From positions 1-64,000 of the forward strand of contig CABYBQ010000003.1 in assembly GCA_902517275.1 (NCBI GenBank): 64,000 bases of DNA, read 5' to 3'. This document shows, in pieces, positions 1 through 10,713 of the stretch. Within the stretch, counting starts at the first letter, position 1; every line of letters starts with the position of its first letter. Origin of the DNA: an uncultured SAR116 cluster alpha proteobacterium (GTDB lineage Bacteria; Pseudomonadota; Alphaproteobacteria; Puniceispirillales; Marisalimonadaceae). The translations under genes and the position numbers were made by a program. The notes beneath the pieces were generated by a model. The model saw nothing but the letters and a program-made list of their open reading frames with translations, ran no database searches and was not told where the DNA came from.

Positions 1-608
1 GAGCAAGAAAACAAGCTCTCGTTCCTAACAGATTTCAGTCTCTAGTAGAAATGTCATACGAATTTGTAGCTAATATGGTTAAAGAGAATGCTGGTAAAGG
101 TAGTCAAGCTTATTTTCCGTTTATATTCACTCTATTTATGTTTATTTTATTTGGTAATTTACTTGGTATGATTCCATACAGTTACACTTTTACTTCACAA
201 ATAGCAGTCACTTTTACATTAGCAGCTATCATATTTATTGGAGTTACAATTATCGCACTTTTTAAGCATGGATTTAAATTTTTTACATTTTTCTTCCCAT
301 CAGGGGTGCCTATTGGTTTAGCGCCATTGCTTATTCCAATAGAAATAATATCTTACTTTATTCGTCCTATTAGCCTATCAGTAAGATTATTTGCCAATAT
401 GTTAGCTGGGCACACTATGATGAAGGTGTTTGCTGGTCTTATAATAATGATGGGATCTGCGAGTGGTTTTTTAAAGGTTGGTGCAATTTTACCACTGATG
501 GCCGTTATAGGATTAACTGGGCTTGAATTCCTAGTTGCAGCCTTGCAAGCCTATGTCTTTAGTATTCTAACATGTATGTATCTTCATGATGCACTGCATT
601 TACATTAA
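1..608 (+). CDS. atpB: F0F1 ATP synthase subunit a (5' end lies outside the window)
   Basis: The reading frame continues upstream of the 51 ATG (ARKQALVPNRFQSLVEMSYEF...). Conserved subunit a motifs SVRLFANMLAGH and GLEFLVAALQAYVFSILTCMYL. Confidence 0.97.
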   Translation, partial: ARKQALVPNRFQSLVEMSYEFVANMVKENAGKGSQAYFPFIFTLFMFILFGNLLGMIPYSYTFTSQIAVTFTLAAIIFIGVTIIALFKHGFKFFTFFFPSGVPIGLAPLLIPIEIISYFIRPISLSVRLFANMLAGHTMMKVFAGLIIMMGSASGFLKVGAILPLMAVIGLTGLEFLVAALQAYVFSILTCMYLHDALHLH

Positions 609-647
609 TTCATGACTAAATTATATAATTAACGAAAGGAAAATAAA

Positions 648-875
648 ATGGAAATGGATGCCGCAAAATTAATAGGAGCAGGTCTAGCAGTTATAGCGCT
701 AGCCGGTGTGGGAGTTGGAATTGGTAATATCTTTGCTTCTTTAGTTACTGCTGTTGGTCGAAATCCAGCTGCAAAAAATGAAGTTTTTGGTATAGCTATT
801 CTAGGTTTTGCTTTAACTGAAGCCGTTGCTTTGTTCGCACTTGTTATTGCACTTTTGTTATTATTTACATTCTAA
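648..875 (+). CDS. atpE: F0F1 ATP synthase subunit c
   Basis: 75 aa, two TM helices, [22 protein letters not shown] loop, acidic residue in helix 2 ([19 protein letters not shown]). Confidence 0.98.
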   Translation: MEMDAAKLIGAGLAVIALAGVGVGIGNIFASLVTAVGRNPAAKNEVFGIAILGFALTEAVALFALVIALLLLFTF

Positions 876-886
876 ATAATAAATTT

Positions 887-919
887 TTTTGCCTGTAGCA
901 CAATAAGCTATAGGCAAAA
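887..919 (+). repeat. Intergenic hairpin between atpE and atpF' (13-bp stem with one G:U, 7-nt loop)
   Basis: TTTTGCCTGTAGC-ACAATAA-GCTATAGGCAAAA read directly. No T-tract follows, so not a classical terminator. Confidence 0.7.
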
Positions 920-939
920 TATAGTTTAGAAAATTAAAA

Positions 940-1524
940 ATGTTATATTTTAAAAAATTATTTTTAACTTCAATATTTATTATTAATGTTGAAACTGTTA
1001 TTGCTTCAGAATCAAAAACAGGTCTTCCCCAATTGGATCTTAACACTTATCCATCTCTAATGTTTTGGTCAATTATTTCTCTTATACTTGGTTTTGTATT
1101 GATGAAATATTTGGTAACTCCAAATATAAAATCAATCTTAAACTCTAGAGAAACCTCCATACAAAATGATTTAGTTAAAGCCAAGACTTCAAATCAAGAA
1201 TCTGAAAAAATCAGACAATCAATTATAAAAAGCCAGGAAGACATTAAATCAAAGTCACAAAAAATTATTTCTGACGCCATATTGGAGTCAAAACAAAGTA
1301 TTGAAAAAAAAGAAAAAGAGATTTCTGCAAAATTAGAATTGAAGGTTTCGGAAGCAGAAAAGAAAATAATTGATACACAAAATACTGTTATTAACGATGT
1401 TATTAATGTTGCTGAAGAAATAACAGCTGATGTAGTCAGAAAATTTACAGATATAAAATATGATAAAAGCAATATCAAAAAAGCAATAAAGCTAGCTTCG
1501 AATAATATATTGATGGAGAAATAA
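940..1524 (+). CDS. atpF': F0F1 ATP synthase subunit b' (alphaproteobacterial split b subunit)
   Basis: N-terminal TM followed by a long charged coiled coil; located between atpE and a second b subunit. Confidence 0.88.
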   Translation: MLYFKKLFLTSIFIINVETVIASESKTGLPQLDLNTYPSLMFWSIISLILGFVLMKYLVTPNIKSILNSRETSIQNDLVKAKTSNQESEKIRQSIIKSQEDIKSKSQKIISDAILESKQSIEKKEKEISAKLELKVSEAEKKIIDTQNTVINDVINVAEEITADVVRKFTDIKYDKSNIKKAIKLASNNILMEK

Positions 1525-1525
1525 A

Positions 1526-2011
1526 GTGTACCTTGATGAAACCGCTTGGGTTGCAACAGCATTTATTATATTCATTGCCTTGGTTTGGAAAAAAGCAAGT
1601 AAGGCAATAGTGTCCATATTAGATGATAGATCCTTATTAATACAGAATGAATTACAGGAAGCTAAATCTCTCAAAGAAGAGGCTTTAGAAGAGCTTAGAA
1701 AATCTTTGCAAACCCAAAAAAAAGTTTCAGAAGAAGCCGAAAATATAATCCGTGAAGCAAAAGAGACAGCAAAAAAGATACAAGAAGAAGCCTATTCCAA
1801 ATCTTCAGATGTTATAAAAAGAAAAGAGGATCAGGCTAAACAAAAGATTATCTCGTTAGAAACTGATGCAATTAAAAATATAAAAAAAATAACTGGTAAC
1901 GTTATAATCGAATCCTCAAAAATATATATAGAATCTAATATTGATAAAAAAGAAAACGTAAATTTAATAACTAAATCATCTAATGAGATAAAGCCATCCT
2001 TGTTGGTTTAA
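1526..2011 (+). CDS. atpF: F0F1 ATP synthase subunit b
   Basis: N-terminal TM (TAWVATAFIIFIALVWKKASKAI), coiled coil, GTG start directly after atpF'. Confidence 0.9.
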   Translation: MYLDETAWVATAFIIFIALVWKKASKAIVSILDDRSLLIQNELQEAKSLKEEALEELRKSLQTQKKVSEEAENIIREAKETAKKIQEEAYSKSSDVIKRKEDQAKQKIISLETDAIKNIKKITGNVIIESSKIYIESNIDKKENVNLITKSSNEIKPSLLV

Positions 2012-2440
2012 TTATCTCAGCCCTAAATAAACTTGACCGCCGTTAGGTATTTTTATATCAAAATCTGTTTCTCTATCAACTATTTTACTTCCCTTTAAGA
2101 GAAACTGCGAGTATTTAAAACTATCTCTATCATATTCTTTGTTATTCATGTCAGTTGAAACTAATGTGATATTTACAGGGACAAAATCTTCAATATTATT
2201 GTCTTTTCTAATAGCTCTTACGTTTACCGAAATTTCCATTTCAATATTATCGTTATCTTTAGTACAGTATGTTTTTATACCTCTCAAACCAATATAAACA
2301 GGTAATTTATTTTCAGATTTAACAATAACTTCTACGGCCTTTTTGGGTGCTGTTACTTTAGGACAATCTACAACATCCTTTTTGAGAGATGAGCAACCAT
2401 TTAGAATTAAAAAAAAACAAAGGATAATAAATTTAACCAT
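2012..2440 (-). CDS. Putative lipoprotein of unknown function
   Basis: Signal peptide with lipobox-like ILNGC; no family recognised. Confidence 0.7.
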   Translation of the reverse strand: MVKFIILCFFLILNGCSSLKKDVVDCPKVTAPKKAVEVIVKSENKLPVYIGLRGIKTYCTKDNDNIEMEISVNVRAIRKDNNIEDFVPVNITLVSTDMNNKEYDRDSFKYSQFLLKGSKIVDRETDFDIKIPNGGQVYLGLR

Positions 2441-2524
2441 TAATAATTACCTTTTAGCATAAAAAACTTTAAAACAAGATTAATCTTTATTGACGTAATC
2501 AATGTAATACATCAAAAGTAAATT

Positions 2525-3478
2525 ATGAAGAAACAAAAAATAAATTTATATTTAGCTTCTCCTAGAGGTTTTTGTGCTGGTGTTGATAGAGCAGTAAAAA
2601 TAGTTGAAGAATCTATTAAAAAATTTGGAGCCCCAGTTTACGTCAGACATGAAATAGTTCATAACAAAGATGTTGTGAATTCACTGGCACGAATTGGCGC
2701 TATTTTTGTAGATGAGGTGAAAGAAGCACCAATAAATCGACCTATAATATTCTCTGCACATGGTGTCGCTAAATCTGTTGTTAATGAAGCTAAAAAAAGA
2801 AAAATGATATCCATTGATGCAACTTGTCCGTTAGTCACTAAAGTTCATAATGAAACAATACGTCATTATAATATAGGTAGACACGTTTTATTAATAGGTC
2901 ACAAAAATCATGTTGAAGTGATAGGGACCATGGGACAAGTTCCTGAAGGTAGTATTACATTAATTGAAACTGAAGACGATGCTCATAAAGTAAAAGTTTC
3001 TAATCCTGATAATTTAGCTTTTGCCACACAAACAACTTTATCATTAGATGATACTAGTAAAATTTTAAATATATTAAAAAATAGGTTCCCTAACATTAAG
3101 GGACCAAGCTCTGAAGATATATGTTACGCAACTACAAATAGACAGTTAGCTGTTAAATCAATGTCAAAAATATGTGATTACATTTTGGTAATAGGAGCAG
3201 AAAATTCTTCAAACTCAGTTCGCTTAGTTGAAGTGGCATTGTCACATGGTATTCAAAAAGCTATTTTGATTCCAAATGAAGAAAAATTAGATATGTTTCT
3301 AAATAATTTTAATCCAAAAAAATATCCTAATATTGGATTGACAGCAGGTGCTTCCGCCCCTGAAACTTTAGTCCAAGTTTTAATATCAAAACTAAAAAAA
3401 GATTTTGACGTTAATCTCATAGATCATGAAGTCACAAAAGAAGATGTAAAATTTAATTTACCAAAAATGTTAAGATGA
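2525..3478 (+). CDS. ispH: 4-hydroxy-3-methylbut-2-enyl diphosphate reductase
   Basis: SPRGFCAGVDRAV, HEIVHNKDVV, ATCPLVTKVH, TAGASAPETLV motifs. Confidence 0.98.
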   Translation: MKKQKINLYLASPRGFCAGVDRAVKIVEESIKKFGAPVYVRHEIVHNKDVVNSLARIGAIFVDEVKEAPINRPIIFSAHGVAKSVVNEAKKRKMISIDATCPLVTKVHNETIRHYNIGRHVLLIGHKNHVEVIGTMGQVPEGSITLIETEDDAHKVKVSNPDNLAFATQTTLSLDDTSKILNILKNRFPNIKGPSSEDICYATTNRQLAVKSMSKICDYILVIGAENSSNSVRLVEVALSHGIQKAILIPNEEKLDMFLNNFNPKKYPNIGLTAGASAPETLVQVLISKLKKDFDVNLIDHEVTKEDVKFNLPKMLR

Positions 3479-3495
3479 GAAATTAGGACACTAAG

Positions 3496-4482
3496 TTGGC
3501 AGTTTATACTAATTTAAATGATGTACAAATATCTGATTTTTTAAAACTATACAGAATTGGTAAGTTAATTTCATTTACTGGGATTACAGAAGGAATAGAA
3601 AATAGTAATTTTCATTTAAAAACTACCAATGGTGAATTTATACTTACAATTTTTGAAAAGAGAGTTAACAAAAAAGATTTACCATTTTTTATAAATGTAA
3701 TGAAACATCTCAGTAAAAAAAAGTTTTTTTGCCCAAGACCAATTAGTGATGCAAAAGATAATTATCTTCAGGAATTACGTGGAAAACCCGCAATAATTGT
3801 AAACTATTTACAAGGAAAATCTAAAACTAGAATAACAATAGAAGACTGTTATAAAGTCGGATCTAAAATAGCCTTAATGCATATAAAAACTAAAGATTTC
3901 TCTTCTGAAAGAGAAAATTCCCTTTCAATAAATGGATGTCAAAATCTTATTAAAAAATGTAATGTTTCAATTCCTAATGATATTTTAAATAAAATTGAAC
4001 CTAACATTTTAAAAGAAATACAAAATTCATTTAATTACTGTGTAAAGTTTTGGCCATACAATTTACCCAAAGGTTTTATTCACGCAGATATTTTTCCCGA
4101 TAATGTATTTTTTCATGAAAATAAATTATCAGGCATAATAGATTTTTACTTTTCTTGTACTGATATTTTATCTTATGACTTAGCTATAGCCATAAATGCT
4201 TGGTGTTTTGATCAAGAAAAAATTTTCAACCAAAAAAAATATCAATCTTTAGTTGATGGATACAACTCTCAAAGAAGATTAAGTAGTGATGAAATTTTTT
4301 ATTTGCCTCTTTTGTCTAAAGTTGCATCTATGAGGTTTTTACTTACTAGATTATATGATTGGGTACACACTCCAAAAGATGCGGATGTTCTTCCTAAAAA
4401 CCCTGCAGAATATATAAATAAGTTAAAACACTTTAGGGAAGTAGTCGAAAAAATAAATTATCACGAAACTTACCAACTATGA
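3496..4482 (+). CDS. thrB: Homoserine kinase (ThrB, APH-fold type)
   Basis: [24 protein letters not shown]..., [14 protein letters not shown] and GIIDFYFSC kinase motifs; ispH-thrB-rnhA order common in alphaproteobacteria. TTG start. Confidence 0.93.
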   Translation: MAVYTNLNDVQISDFLKLYRIGKLISFTGITEGIENSNFHLKTTNGEFILTIFEKRVNKKDLPFFINVMKHLSKKKFFCPRPISDAKDNYLQELRGKPAIIVNYLQGKSKTRITIEDCYKVGSKIALMHIKTKDFSSERENSLSINGCQNLIKKCNVSIPNDILNKIEPNILKEIQNSFNYCVKFWPYNLPKGFIHADIFPDNVFFHENKLSGIIDFYFSCTDILSYDLAIAINAWCFDQEKIFNQKKYQSLVDGYNSQRRLSSDEIFYLPLLSKVASMRFLLTRLYDWVHTPKDADVLPKNPAEYINKLKHFREVVEKINYHETYQL

Positions 4483-4913
4483 ATGAGGTAACAATTTATA
4501 CTGATGGCGCGTGCTCAGGTAACCCAGGTAAAGGTGGATGGGGTGCTATATTAATATACGCTAAAGAAGAAAAGTATATGTCAGGATCAAAACAATTAAC
4601 AACAAATAATCAAATGGAGTTAACTGCTACTATTGAAGCCCTCAAAGCAATTTTAAAACCTAGCAATATAGCTTTATATACTGACTCGCAATATGTAAAA
4701 AATGGCATAACATCTTGGATTTTTAATTGGAAAAAAAATGGATGGAAGACAGCAAATAAGAAACCCGTTGCCAATAAAGATTTGTGGATTGAGTTAGAAA
4801 AGTATGTTGATTTTCATTCAGTAAACTGGTTTTGGGTTAAAGGTCATTCGGGAGATCACTATAACGAAATAGCAGACAAATTAGCCGTAAAAGCTATGAA
4901 CGAGAGATCTTAA
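4479..4913 (+). CDS. rnhA: Ribonuclease HI
   Basis: [50 protein letters not shown]. Confidence 0.98.
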   Translation: MNEVTIYTDGACSGNPGKGGWGAILIYAKEEKYMSGSKQLTTNNQMELTATIEALKAILKPSNIALYTDSQYVKNGITSWIFNWKKNGWKTANKKPVANKDLWIELEKYVDFHSVNWFWVKGHSGDHYNEIADKLAVKAMNERS

Positions 4914-4917
4914 GAGA

Positions 4918-5397
4918 TTACAAATGTTTTAACATATTCTCGGCTGAGGAAACTTCAAAGGCTCCTATCTCTTCAACAAATAATTTAGATATAATATTAT
5001 TTTCAACGACCATAGAAAACCTTCTTGACCTTCGTCCCATAACTTTTCCAAAGTCCATATCTAGCCCTAAAGCTTCTGAGATTGAACAATCAGTATCTGC
5101 AAGCATGTCTATTTTTCCGACTACACTATTCGCTTCACCCCAGGCACGCATAACATGTGGATCATTAACTGCCATACATGCAAGTACAGATACGCCTTTT
5201 TCTATAATCTGTTCATAATTCTTAATGTAACTAGGTAAATGTTTAGCAGAACAAGTAGGAGTAAAAGCACCAGGTAATGCAAAAAGTACTACTTTTTTTG
5301 ATTTAAAATATTCTTCAGTACTAATATGCTTGACACCTTCATGATCTTTTATAAGAAAAGTACCAGATGGGAAACTATTTCCTGCACCTATTGACAT
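4918..5397 (-). CDS. Peroxiredoxin (Prx5-like, AhpC/TSA superfamily)
   Basis: ALPGAFTPTCSAKHLPSYI active-site motif. Confidence 0.93.
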   Translation of the reverse strand: MSIGAGNSFPSGTFLIKDHEGVKHISTEEYFKSKKVVLFALPGAFTPTCSAKHLPSYIKNYEQIIEKGVSVLACMAVNDPHVMRAWGEANSVVGKIDMLADTDCSISEALGLDMDFGKVMGRRSRRFSMVVENNIISKLFVEEIGAFEVSSAENMLKHL

Positions 5398-5458
5398 ATA
5401 AACTCCTTAATTTAAATAAGTCCATATAATAAACAAATACAAATTATTTTAAACAGAT

Positions 5459-7423
5459 TTATTTAGCTGTATCTAAATATTCTTTAATCAAATTAACAGT
5501 TAAAAGTTCAGGAAAAATTTTACCATCGGGTATTAGAGGACTATATATCTCATTAAAGGGTATACCATAGCGTCCTTTTAAAACTAAAAACTGCTTGATT
5601 TTTTCATTTGGCTTTGTCCAATCTAATCTTAAAATTATAACATTATTTTTCTTGAATAGTTCTGAAACTTCTTTGGTATCAATAACAAAAAGTTTATTTA
5701 CCTTACACGTTAAACACCAATCAGCTGTAATATCTATAAAAACAGTTTTACCTTCTTTTACTAATTGATTAGGTAAATTAATATTATCACTTATATTCCA
5801 ATTAATTATTGATTTGTCAGAGGTATTTGTTTCACTAAATTTGTTAGTATTACTTTGTAATTCTACTAAAACATTAATCAACCATAGAGAGGTTATTAAA
5901 AGTAAAAGGGCCATTAGTTTTTTAAAGATTATTAACCAATTACCAGGCTTGGGAATAAATGATATCATCCTTGGAAATAAGCCAAATAAAATTAATGGTA
6001 AAGAAAAGCCAAATCCCATTATTAAAAGGACAGAATAAATTTCAATTGTGCTCCCTGAAAGAGCAAAACCAATTGCTGTTCCTACTAGGGGGGCTGTACA
6101 AGGCGTTGCCAAGAAAGTTAAAAACATTCCCGTTAAGAAATCACCAAAAAAACCTTCTCCTTTGTAAGACAAAATTGACAAAAGTTTTGCAGGTAGAAAA
6201 TAATGAAATATTCCTAATAGATTTAAGGCAAAAAAAGACGTTAATATAATCATAAATATAAGGAAATATAGATTTTGAAATTGTATGCCCCAACCAACAA
6301 GATTGCCAGAAGCTTTGATGAAATACGTTATTGTCGCTAATAAAAAAAATGTAGTCAGAATTCCAAATATATTAAAAAATAATTTCTTATTATAAACTGT
6401 TCTACTCTTAGAACTTAGGCTCACTAGTTGTATCATTTTAAGCGACAATACAGGTAAAACACATGGCATAAAATTCAATATAAGCCCACCTATGAAGGCT
6501 ATAAGTAAAATTTGAAAACCTAGAGGATTATCAATATTGTTTAAAACATTATTTGTTTTTAATGTTGTCAAGTTCCTAATGGATGCTTGATAGCTATAAT
6601 TATCAGTAAGAAAAGTAAATTTCAAACCAGTAAAATTATATTTATTTTTATTGGTAAGATTTATCGATAAATTTAATAAATTTTCTTTCGACGAGTAGTA
6701 TGGCTTAGAATAAATATGCCCTTTGCTATCCTCAATAATTATATCATATGGTTTTATATTTAAGTTATTTTCAAAAGTTATTTTTAATTTATTCTCTTCA
6801 AAATTAGATGAAATTAACTTTAAGTTTTGTTCTGCTAATCTTGGCACTTGATTTTTATACTTAATTATTTCTCTTAATTGGATTTTACTTTCATTATCAA
6901 GATTGAGTTCATTTAAGTTAAACTTATGAGTTACAGGCACACAAATATCTGAGCAAACTTGAGCATTCAATTCCAGAACACCTGACATAACTTGTTCCTG
7001 TTGTTCAAGTATGATTTCTAATGGAAAAATAACTTTTTTTTCATAACCAAATGTTTCTATACCAAAAAAATCAAATCTTTTCGGATTTGGATATAGGAGT
7101 TTTGCTGATTTAATATTATTGGCATTGTTAAAGTTTATTTCAGGAGGTAAACCTGCATCTCCTGGATTTCGCCAATATATTTTCCATTTTGGTAAAAGAT
7201 TAACTTTTAAGCCAAGTAAAATTTCAGACGGGTTACTTTCAGATTTTTTTCCAAACAAAAGTTCGAAATTAACAAAATTGTAATTTTCATTAATTTCTAA
7301 AGTGTTACTAGAAGGTAAAATATTTGAGAAACACTTGTTAATATTTAAAAAGTTAACAAAAAATAAACAAAAACAGATTAATGCAATTTTATGATATTTT
7401 AAACTCACTACATTATTGTACAT
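5459..7423 (-). CDS. DsbD/ScsB-family thiol:disulfide reductase, membrane-embedded
   Basis: N-terminal periplasmic region, multi-TM core (GGLILNFMPCVLPVLSLK, TFLATPCTAPLVG), C-terminal thioredoxin-like domain with DWCLTCKVN. Confidence 0.88.
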   Translation of the reverse strand: MYNNVVSLKYHKIALICFCLFFVNFLNINKCFSNILPSSNTLEINENYNFVNFELLFGKKSESNPSEILLGLKVNLLPKWKIYWRNPGDAGLPPEINFNNANNIKSAKLLYPNPKRFDFFGIETFGYEKKVIFPLEIILEQQEQVMSGVLELNAQVCSDICVPVTHKFNLNELNLDNESKIQLREIIKYKNQVPRLAEQNLKLISSNFEENKLKITFENNLNIKPYDIIIEDSKGHIYSKPYYSSKENLLNLSINLTNKNKYNFTGLKFTFLTDNYSYQASIRNLTTLKTNNVLNNIDNPLGFQILLIAFIGGLILNFMPCVLPVLSLKMIQLVSLSSKSRTVYNKKLFFNIFGILTTFFLLATITYFIKASGNLVGWGIQFQNLYFLIFMIILTSFFALNLLGIFHYFLPAKLLSILSYKGEGFFGDFLTGMFLTFLATPCTAPLVGTAIGFALSGSTIEIYSVLLIMGFGFSLPLILFGLFPRMISFIPKPGNWLIIFKKLMALLLLITSLWLINVLVELQSNTNKFSETNTSDKSIINWNISDNINLPNQLVKEGKTVFIDITADWCLTCKVNKLFVIDTKEVSELFKKNNVIILRLDWTKPNEKIKQFLVLKGRYGIPFNEIYSPLIPDGKIFPELLTVNLIKEYLDTAK

Positions 7424-7475
7424 TATTTCTTTTCGGTTATTATTTATTTGTTAATAATATATTGGAATACCACAT

Positions 7476-8036
7476 ATGGATCAAGAATTGTTAGGTAAAC
7501 TTTTGATTGCATCTCCAGGACTTGAAGATGTAAGATTTCAAAATTCAGTTATACTAGTCTGCGAACATACTAATGAAGTTACTATGGGTTTGATTTTAAA
7601 TAAACCTCTATATAATTTTGACACCTCCCAATTTTTAAAAAAGATGAAAATAAAAAATGATCTTAAAATTAAATCCAATCCAACTTTTTTTGGAGGTCCT
7701 GTGCATCTAAATCAAGGTTTTATTATACACTCTAATGAAAAAAAATATCCCACTTCAGAACATATTCTTGAAGGAGTAATGATTACTAGTTCTGAGGAAA
7801 TTTTACAAGATATTTCAAAAAATCAACCACCAGAGAATGCTAAAATTTTTCTAGGTTGTGCAGTATGGGATAAGGGACAACTAAATAATGAAGTGCTTGA
7901 AAATTCTTGGATTATTACAAATTCTTCAAAGGATTTAATATTCCACAATAATTTAGAAATATCTTTATGGAAAGATTCACTTAAAAAGATGGGGATTGAT
8001 CCTAAAAAGCTTGTATCATACTCGGGGAGAGCCTAA
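7476..8036 (+). CDS. YqgE/AlgH family protein (UPF0301)
   Basis: GKLLIASPGLEDVRFQNSVILVCEHTNEVTMGLILNKPL, FFGGPVHLNQGF, FLGCAVWDKGQL. Confidence 0.95.
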   Translation: MDQELLGKLLIASPGLEDVRFQNSVILVCEHTNEVTMGLILNKPLYNFDTSQFLKKMKIKNDLKIKSNPTFFGGPVHLNQGFIIHSNEKKYPTSEHILEGVMITSSEEILQDISKNQPPENAKIFLGCAVWDKGQLNNEVLENSWIITNSSKDLIFHNNLEISLWKDSLKKMGIDPKKLVSYSGRA

Positions 8037-8041
8037 ACAAT

Positions 8042-9298
8042 CTAATTAAGCAAGTTATTAACGTTTAATTTCTTTAATGATGACGCATCTGGACCTATTA
8101 CAGATAAGACTGGATTAGCTGAAGCAAACAATTTTTCTAGAACATCATAGATAGAAGTAATAGATATATTTTCAATTTTTTTTATTACTTCATTAGTTTC
8201 TATTAGTTTACCAAAATTAATCATACTTTTTGCGTAATATTCAGCTCTTGCACCGTTACTTTCTTGCCCCATAATAAAGGCTGAACGCATTTGAGCTTTA
8301 GCTCTAGTTAATTCATCATTAGAAATAGAGTTTTTGATATTTTTCCATTCGTTTAAACTTGCTTCAAGTAATTCATTTAAATCATTTGGTGAAGTGCCCG
8401 CATAAAATCCAAACACTCCTGAGGAATTTTGCATTTGTGTAAAAGAAAAAATAGAATAACATAATCCTCTTTTTTCTCTTATTTCTTGGAATAACCTCGA
8501 CGACATGCCACCACCTAGTATAATAGTGAGTGCTCGTAACGAATAACGATCAATATCAGTATTTTTAAGACCCTCAATACCAAAAACTAATTGTGTTTGT
8601 TCTAAATCTCTATCTTCTCCACAAAAACCCGAATTCCATCTTGCTAAATTTTTTCTACATTTAAAACTATTTTTTATATTTGAAAATTTTTCTTCCACAG
8701 TTCTAAAAAACCTATCTCTATCTATATTACCAGACGAGGCAATAACCATATTTTCTGGAGCATAATTAGCTTTCAAAAATAACTTTAAATCACATTGTTG
8801 AAAATTACTTACGGTCTCTCTTGTTCCAAGAATTGGCCTTCCTATAGATTGATTTTTAAAAGCTGTTGAAGTAAAATTTTCAAACACCTTATCATCTGGA
8901 GCATCGTATGACTGACCTATTTCCGAAATAATGACCCCGCGTTCCCTTTCAATTTCCTCTCTTGGAAAAATAGAGTTTTTAATTATGTCAGATAAAATAT
9001 CAATACCAAGGTTTGTGTCTTCTTTTAAAACTTTTAAATAATAAGCTGTGACCTCTTTGCTTGTGTATGCATTTATATCACCACCAACATCTTCTATTTC
9101 CCTAGCTATTTTTTCTGCATTTCTGTTTTCAGTTCCTTTGAATGCCATATGTTCTAGCATATGTGCTATTCCACATTCATCCTCAGCCTCTTGCGAACTT
9201 CCAGATCCAATATAAACCCCAACTGACGTACTATGAACATCCATCTGGTCGTGCAATAATGTAAGACCACTATCTAAGATTTTGAATTCTACATCCAT
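8042..9298 (-). CDS. M16 family zinc metallopeptidase (processing-peptidase-like)
   Basis: HMLEHMAFKGT (HxxEH) and RLFQEIREKRGLCYSI motifs. Confidence 0.94.
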   Translation of the reverse strand: MDVEFKILDSGLTLLHDQMDVHSTSVGVYIGSGSSQEAEDECGIAHMLEHMAFKGTENRNAEKIAREIEDVGGDINAYTSKEVTAYYLKVLKEDTNLGIDILSDIIKNSIFPREEIERERGVIISEIGQSYDAPDDKVFENFTSTAFKNQSIGRPILGTRETVSNFQQCDLKLFLKANYAPENMVIASSGNIDRDRFFRTVEEKFSNIKNSFKCRKNLARWNSGFCGEDRDLEQTQLVFGIEGLKNTDIDRYSLRALTIILGGGMSSRLFQEIREKRGLCYSIFSFTQMQNSSGVFGFYAGTSPNDLNELLEASLNEWKNIKNSISNDELTRAKAQMRSAFIMGQESNGARAEYYAKSMINFGKLIETNEVIKKIENISITSIYDVLEKLFASANPVLSVIGPDASSLKKLNVNNLLN

Positions 9299-10713
9299 TA
9301 GTTTCTCATATTAGATTTAATAAAATTTTGAACATCATTTTTGCTTGGATCCATTATATTAAAATATTCTTTACTGCTCATTATATTTTCCAAATGAGAA
9401 GGTTTTTCTGGCATAACATTTATACTTTTACTAATTATCTCTGGAAACTTAGCCGGATGAGCACATGCAAGGGAAATCACAGACATGTCTTTTGATATAA
9501 TATTGTTATCGAGTGCCTTTTGAGCTGCTCCATATCCAATTGCACTATGAGGGTCAAGAATGTAATTATAGTCTGTGTAGACCTTGTTTATTATCTCTAA
9601 AGTTTCCTCGTTTGAAATCATATATGCAGAAAATAAATTATTGATTTTTTGAAGTTGATTTTTTGTGATTTCAAAATTACCATTATTTTTGAACTCTTTC
9701 ATTTGTTGCTTAACTTTATCTGTATCTCTCTCGTTTATCTCGTATAAGAGCCTTTCAAAATTACTAGAAACTTGTATATCCATACTTGGACTATAGGAAG
9801 GAAGCACATTTTTTCTCTCCATTAATCCATTATTAAAAAACCTTGTTAATATATCGTTTTGATTTGATCCACATATTAATTTTGATATAGGCAAACCAAT
9901 TTTTTGGGCCATCCATCCTGCTAATATGTTGCCAAAATTCCCTGTAGGAACTGAGAATACAATCTCTTTATCTGGCACACCTATTTTTAAAGCTGAGTAA
10001 AAATAATATACAATTTGAGGTAAAAGTCTTACCCAGTTTATAGAGTTTATAGCTGACAATGAAGTTTCATCTTTAAATTTCAAGTCTTCAAAACAATCTT
10101 TTACTATTTCCTGACACCCATCAAAATCTGTTTTAACCGATAAAGCGTAAGCTCCTCTTTCATTAATCCAAGTCATCTGCTTTTGTTGAACACTTGAAAC
10201 TCTTTTATGTGGGAAGAGTATAAAGATATCTATATTTTCTTTTCCCTTAAAAGCCTCTAAAGCAGCAGATCCTGTATCACCACTAGTCGCTCCCAAAATT
10301 ACGCCCTTTTGAGCTCTTTTGTTTAGTGCTTGATTAAAAGCTCTAGCTAAAAACTGCATGGCATAGTCTTTAAAAGCTAAGGTAGGACCATGAAATAATT
10401 CAAGCACATGTAAGTTCTTATCAAGTTGATATAATGGGGCAACATCTTTGTTAAATACAGAGTATGTATCTTTGGAGATATTTAATAATTCGTTTTCACT
10501 TGAACAAGGTTCTACGAAAGGTCTTATAATTTTTGCTGATAATTCCGCATAATTTAAATGCTTCATTTCATTTAAATCAGAATGGCTAAATTGGGGCCAT
10601 TCTTCTGGCATGAACAAACCTCCATCCCTTGCTAAACCAGACAAAAGAACATCTTCATAAGAAAGGGATGATTCTCCACCTCTTGTACTTGAATATTTAA
10701 TCGAATTACTCAT
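9298..10713 (-). CDS. thrC: Threonine synthase
   Basis: MSNSIKYSSTRGGESSLSYEDVLLSGLARDGGLFMPEEWP, ELFHGPTLAFKDYAMQ, ATSGDTGSAA. Confidence 0.97.
   Translation of the reverse strand: MSNSIKYSSTRGGESSLSYEDVLLSGLARDGGLFMPEEWPQFSHSDLNEMKHLNYAELSAKIIRPFVEPCSSENELLNISKDTYSVFNKDVAPLYQLDKNLHVLELFHGPTLAFKDYAMQFLARAFNQALNKRAQKGVILGATSGDTGSAALEAFKGKENIDIFILFPHKRVSSVQQKQMTWINERGAYALSVKTDFDGCQEIVKDCFEDLKFKDETSLSAINSINWVRLLPQIVYYFYSALKIGVPDKEIVFSVPTGNFGNILAGWMAQKIGLPISKLICGSNQNDILTRFFNNGLMERKNVLPSYSPSMDIQVSSNFERLLYEINERDTDKVKQQMKEFKNNGNFEITKNQLQKINNLFSAYMISNEETLEIINKVYTDYNYILDPHSAIGYGAAQKALDNNIISKDMSVISLACAHPAKFPEIISKSINVMPEKPSHLENIMSSKEYFNIMDPSKNDVQNFIKSNMRN

Noticed and set aside
887-919. atpE downstream hairpin as a rho-independent terminator
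   Set aside because: No U-tract follows on the plus strand and the operon continues into atpF'; kept only as a hairpin.
1194-1562. 122-aa minus-strand ORF antisense to atpF'/atpF
   Set aside because: Fully overlaps well-supported ATP synthase genes; reflects coiled-coil codon composition.
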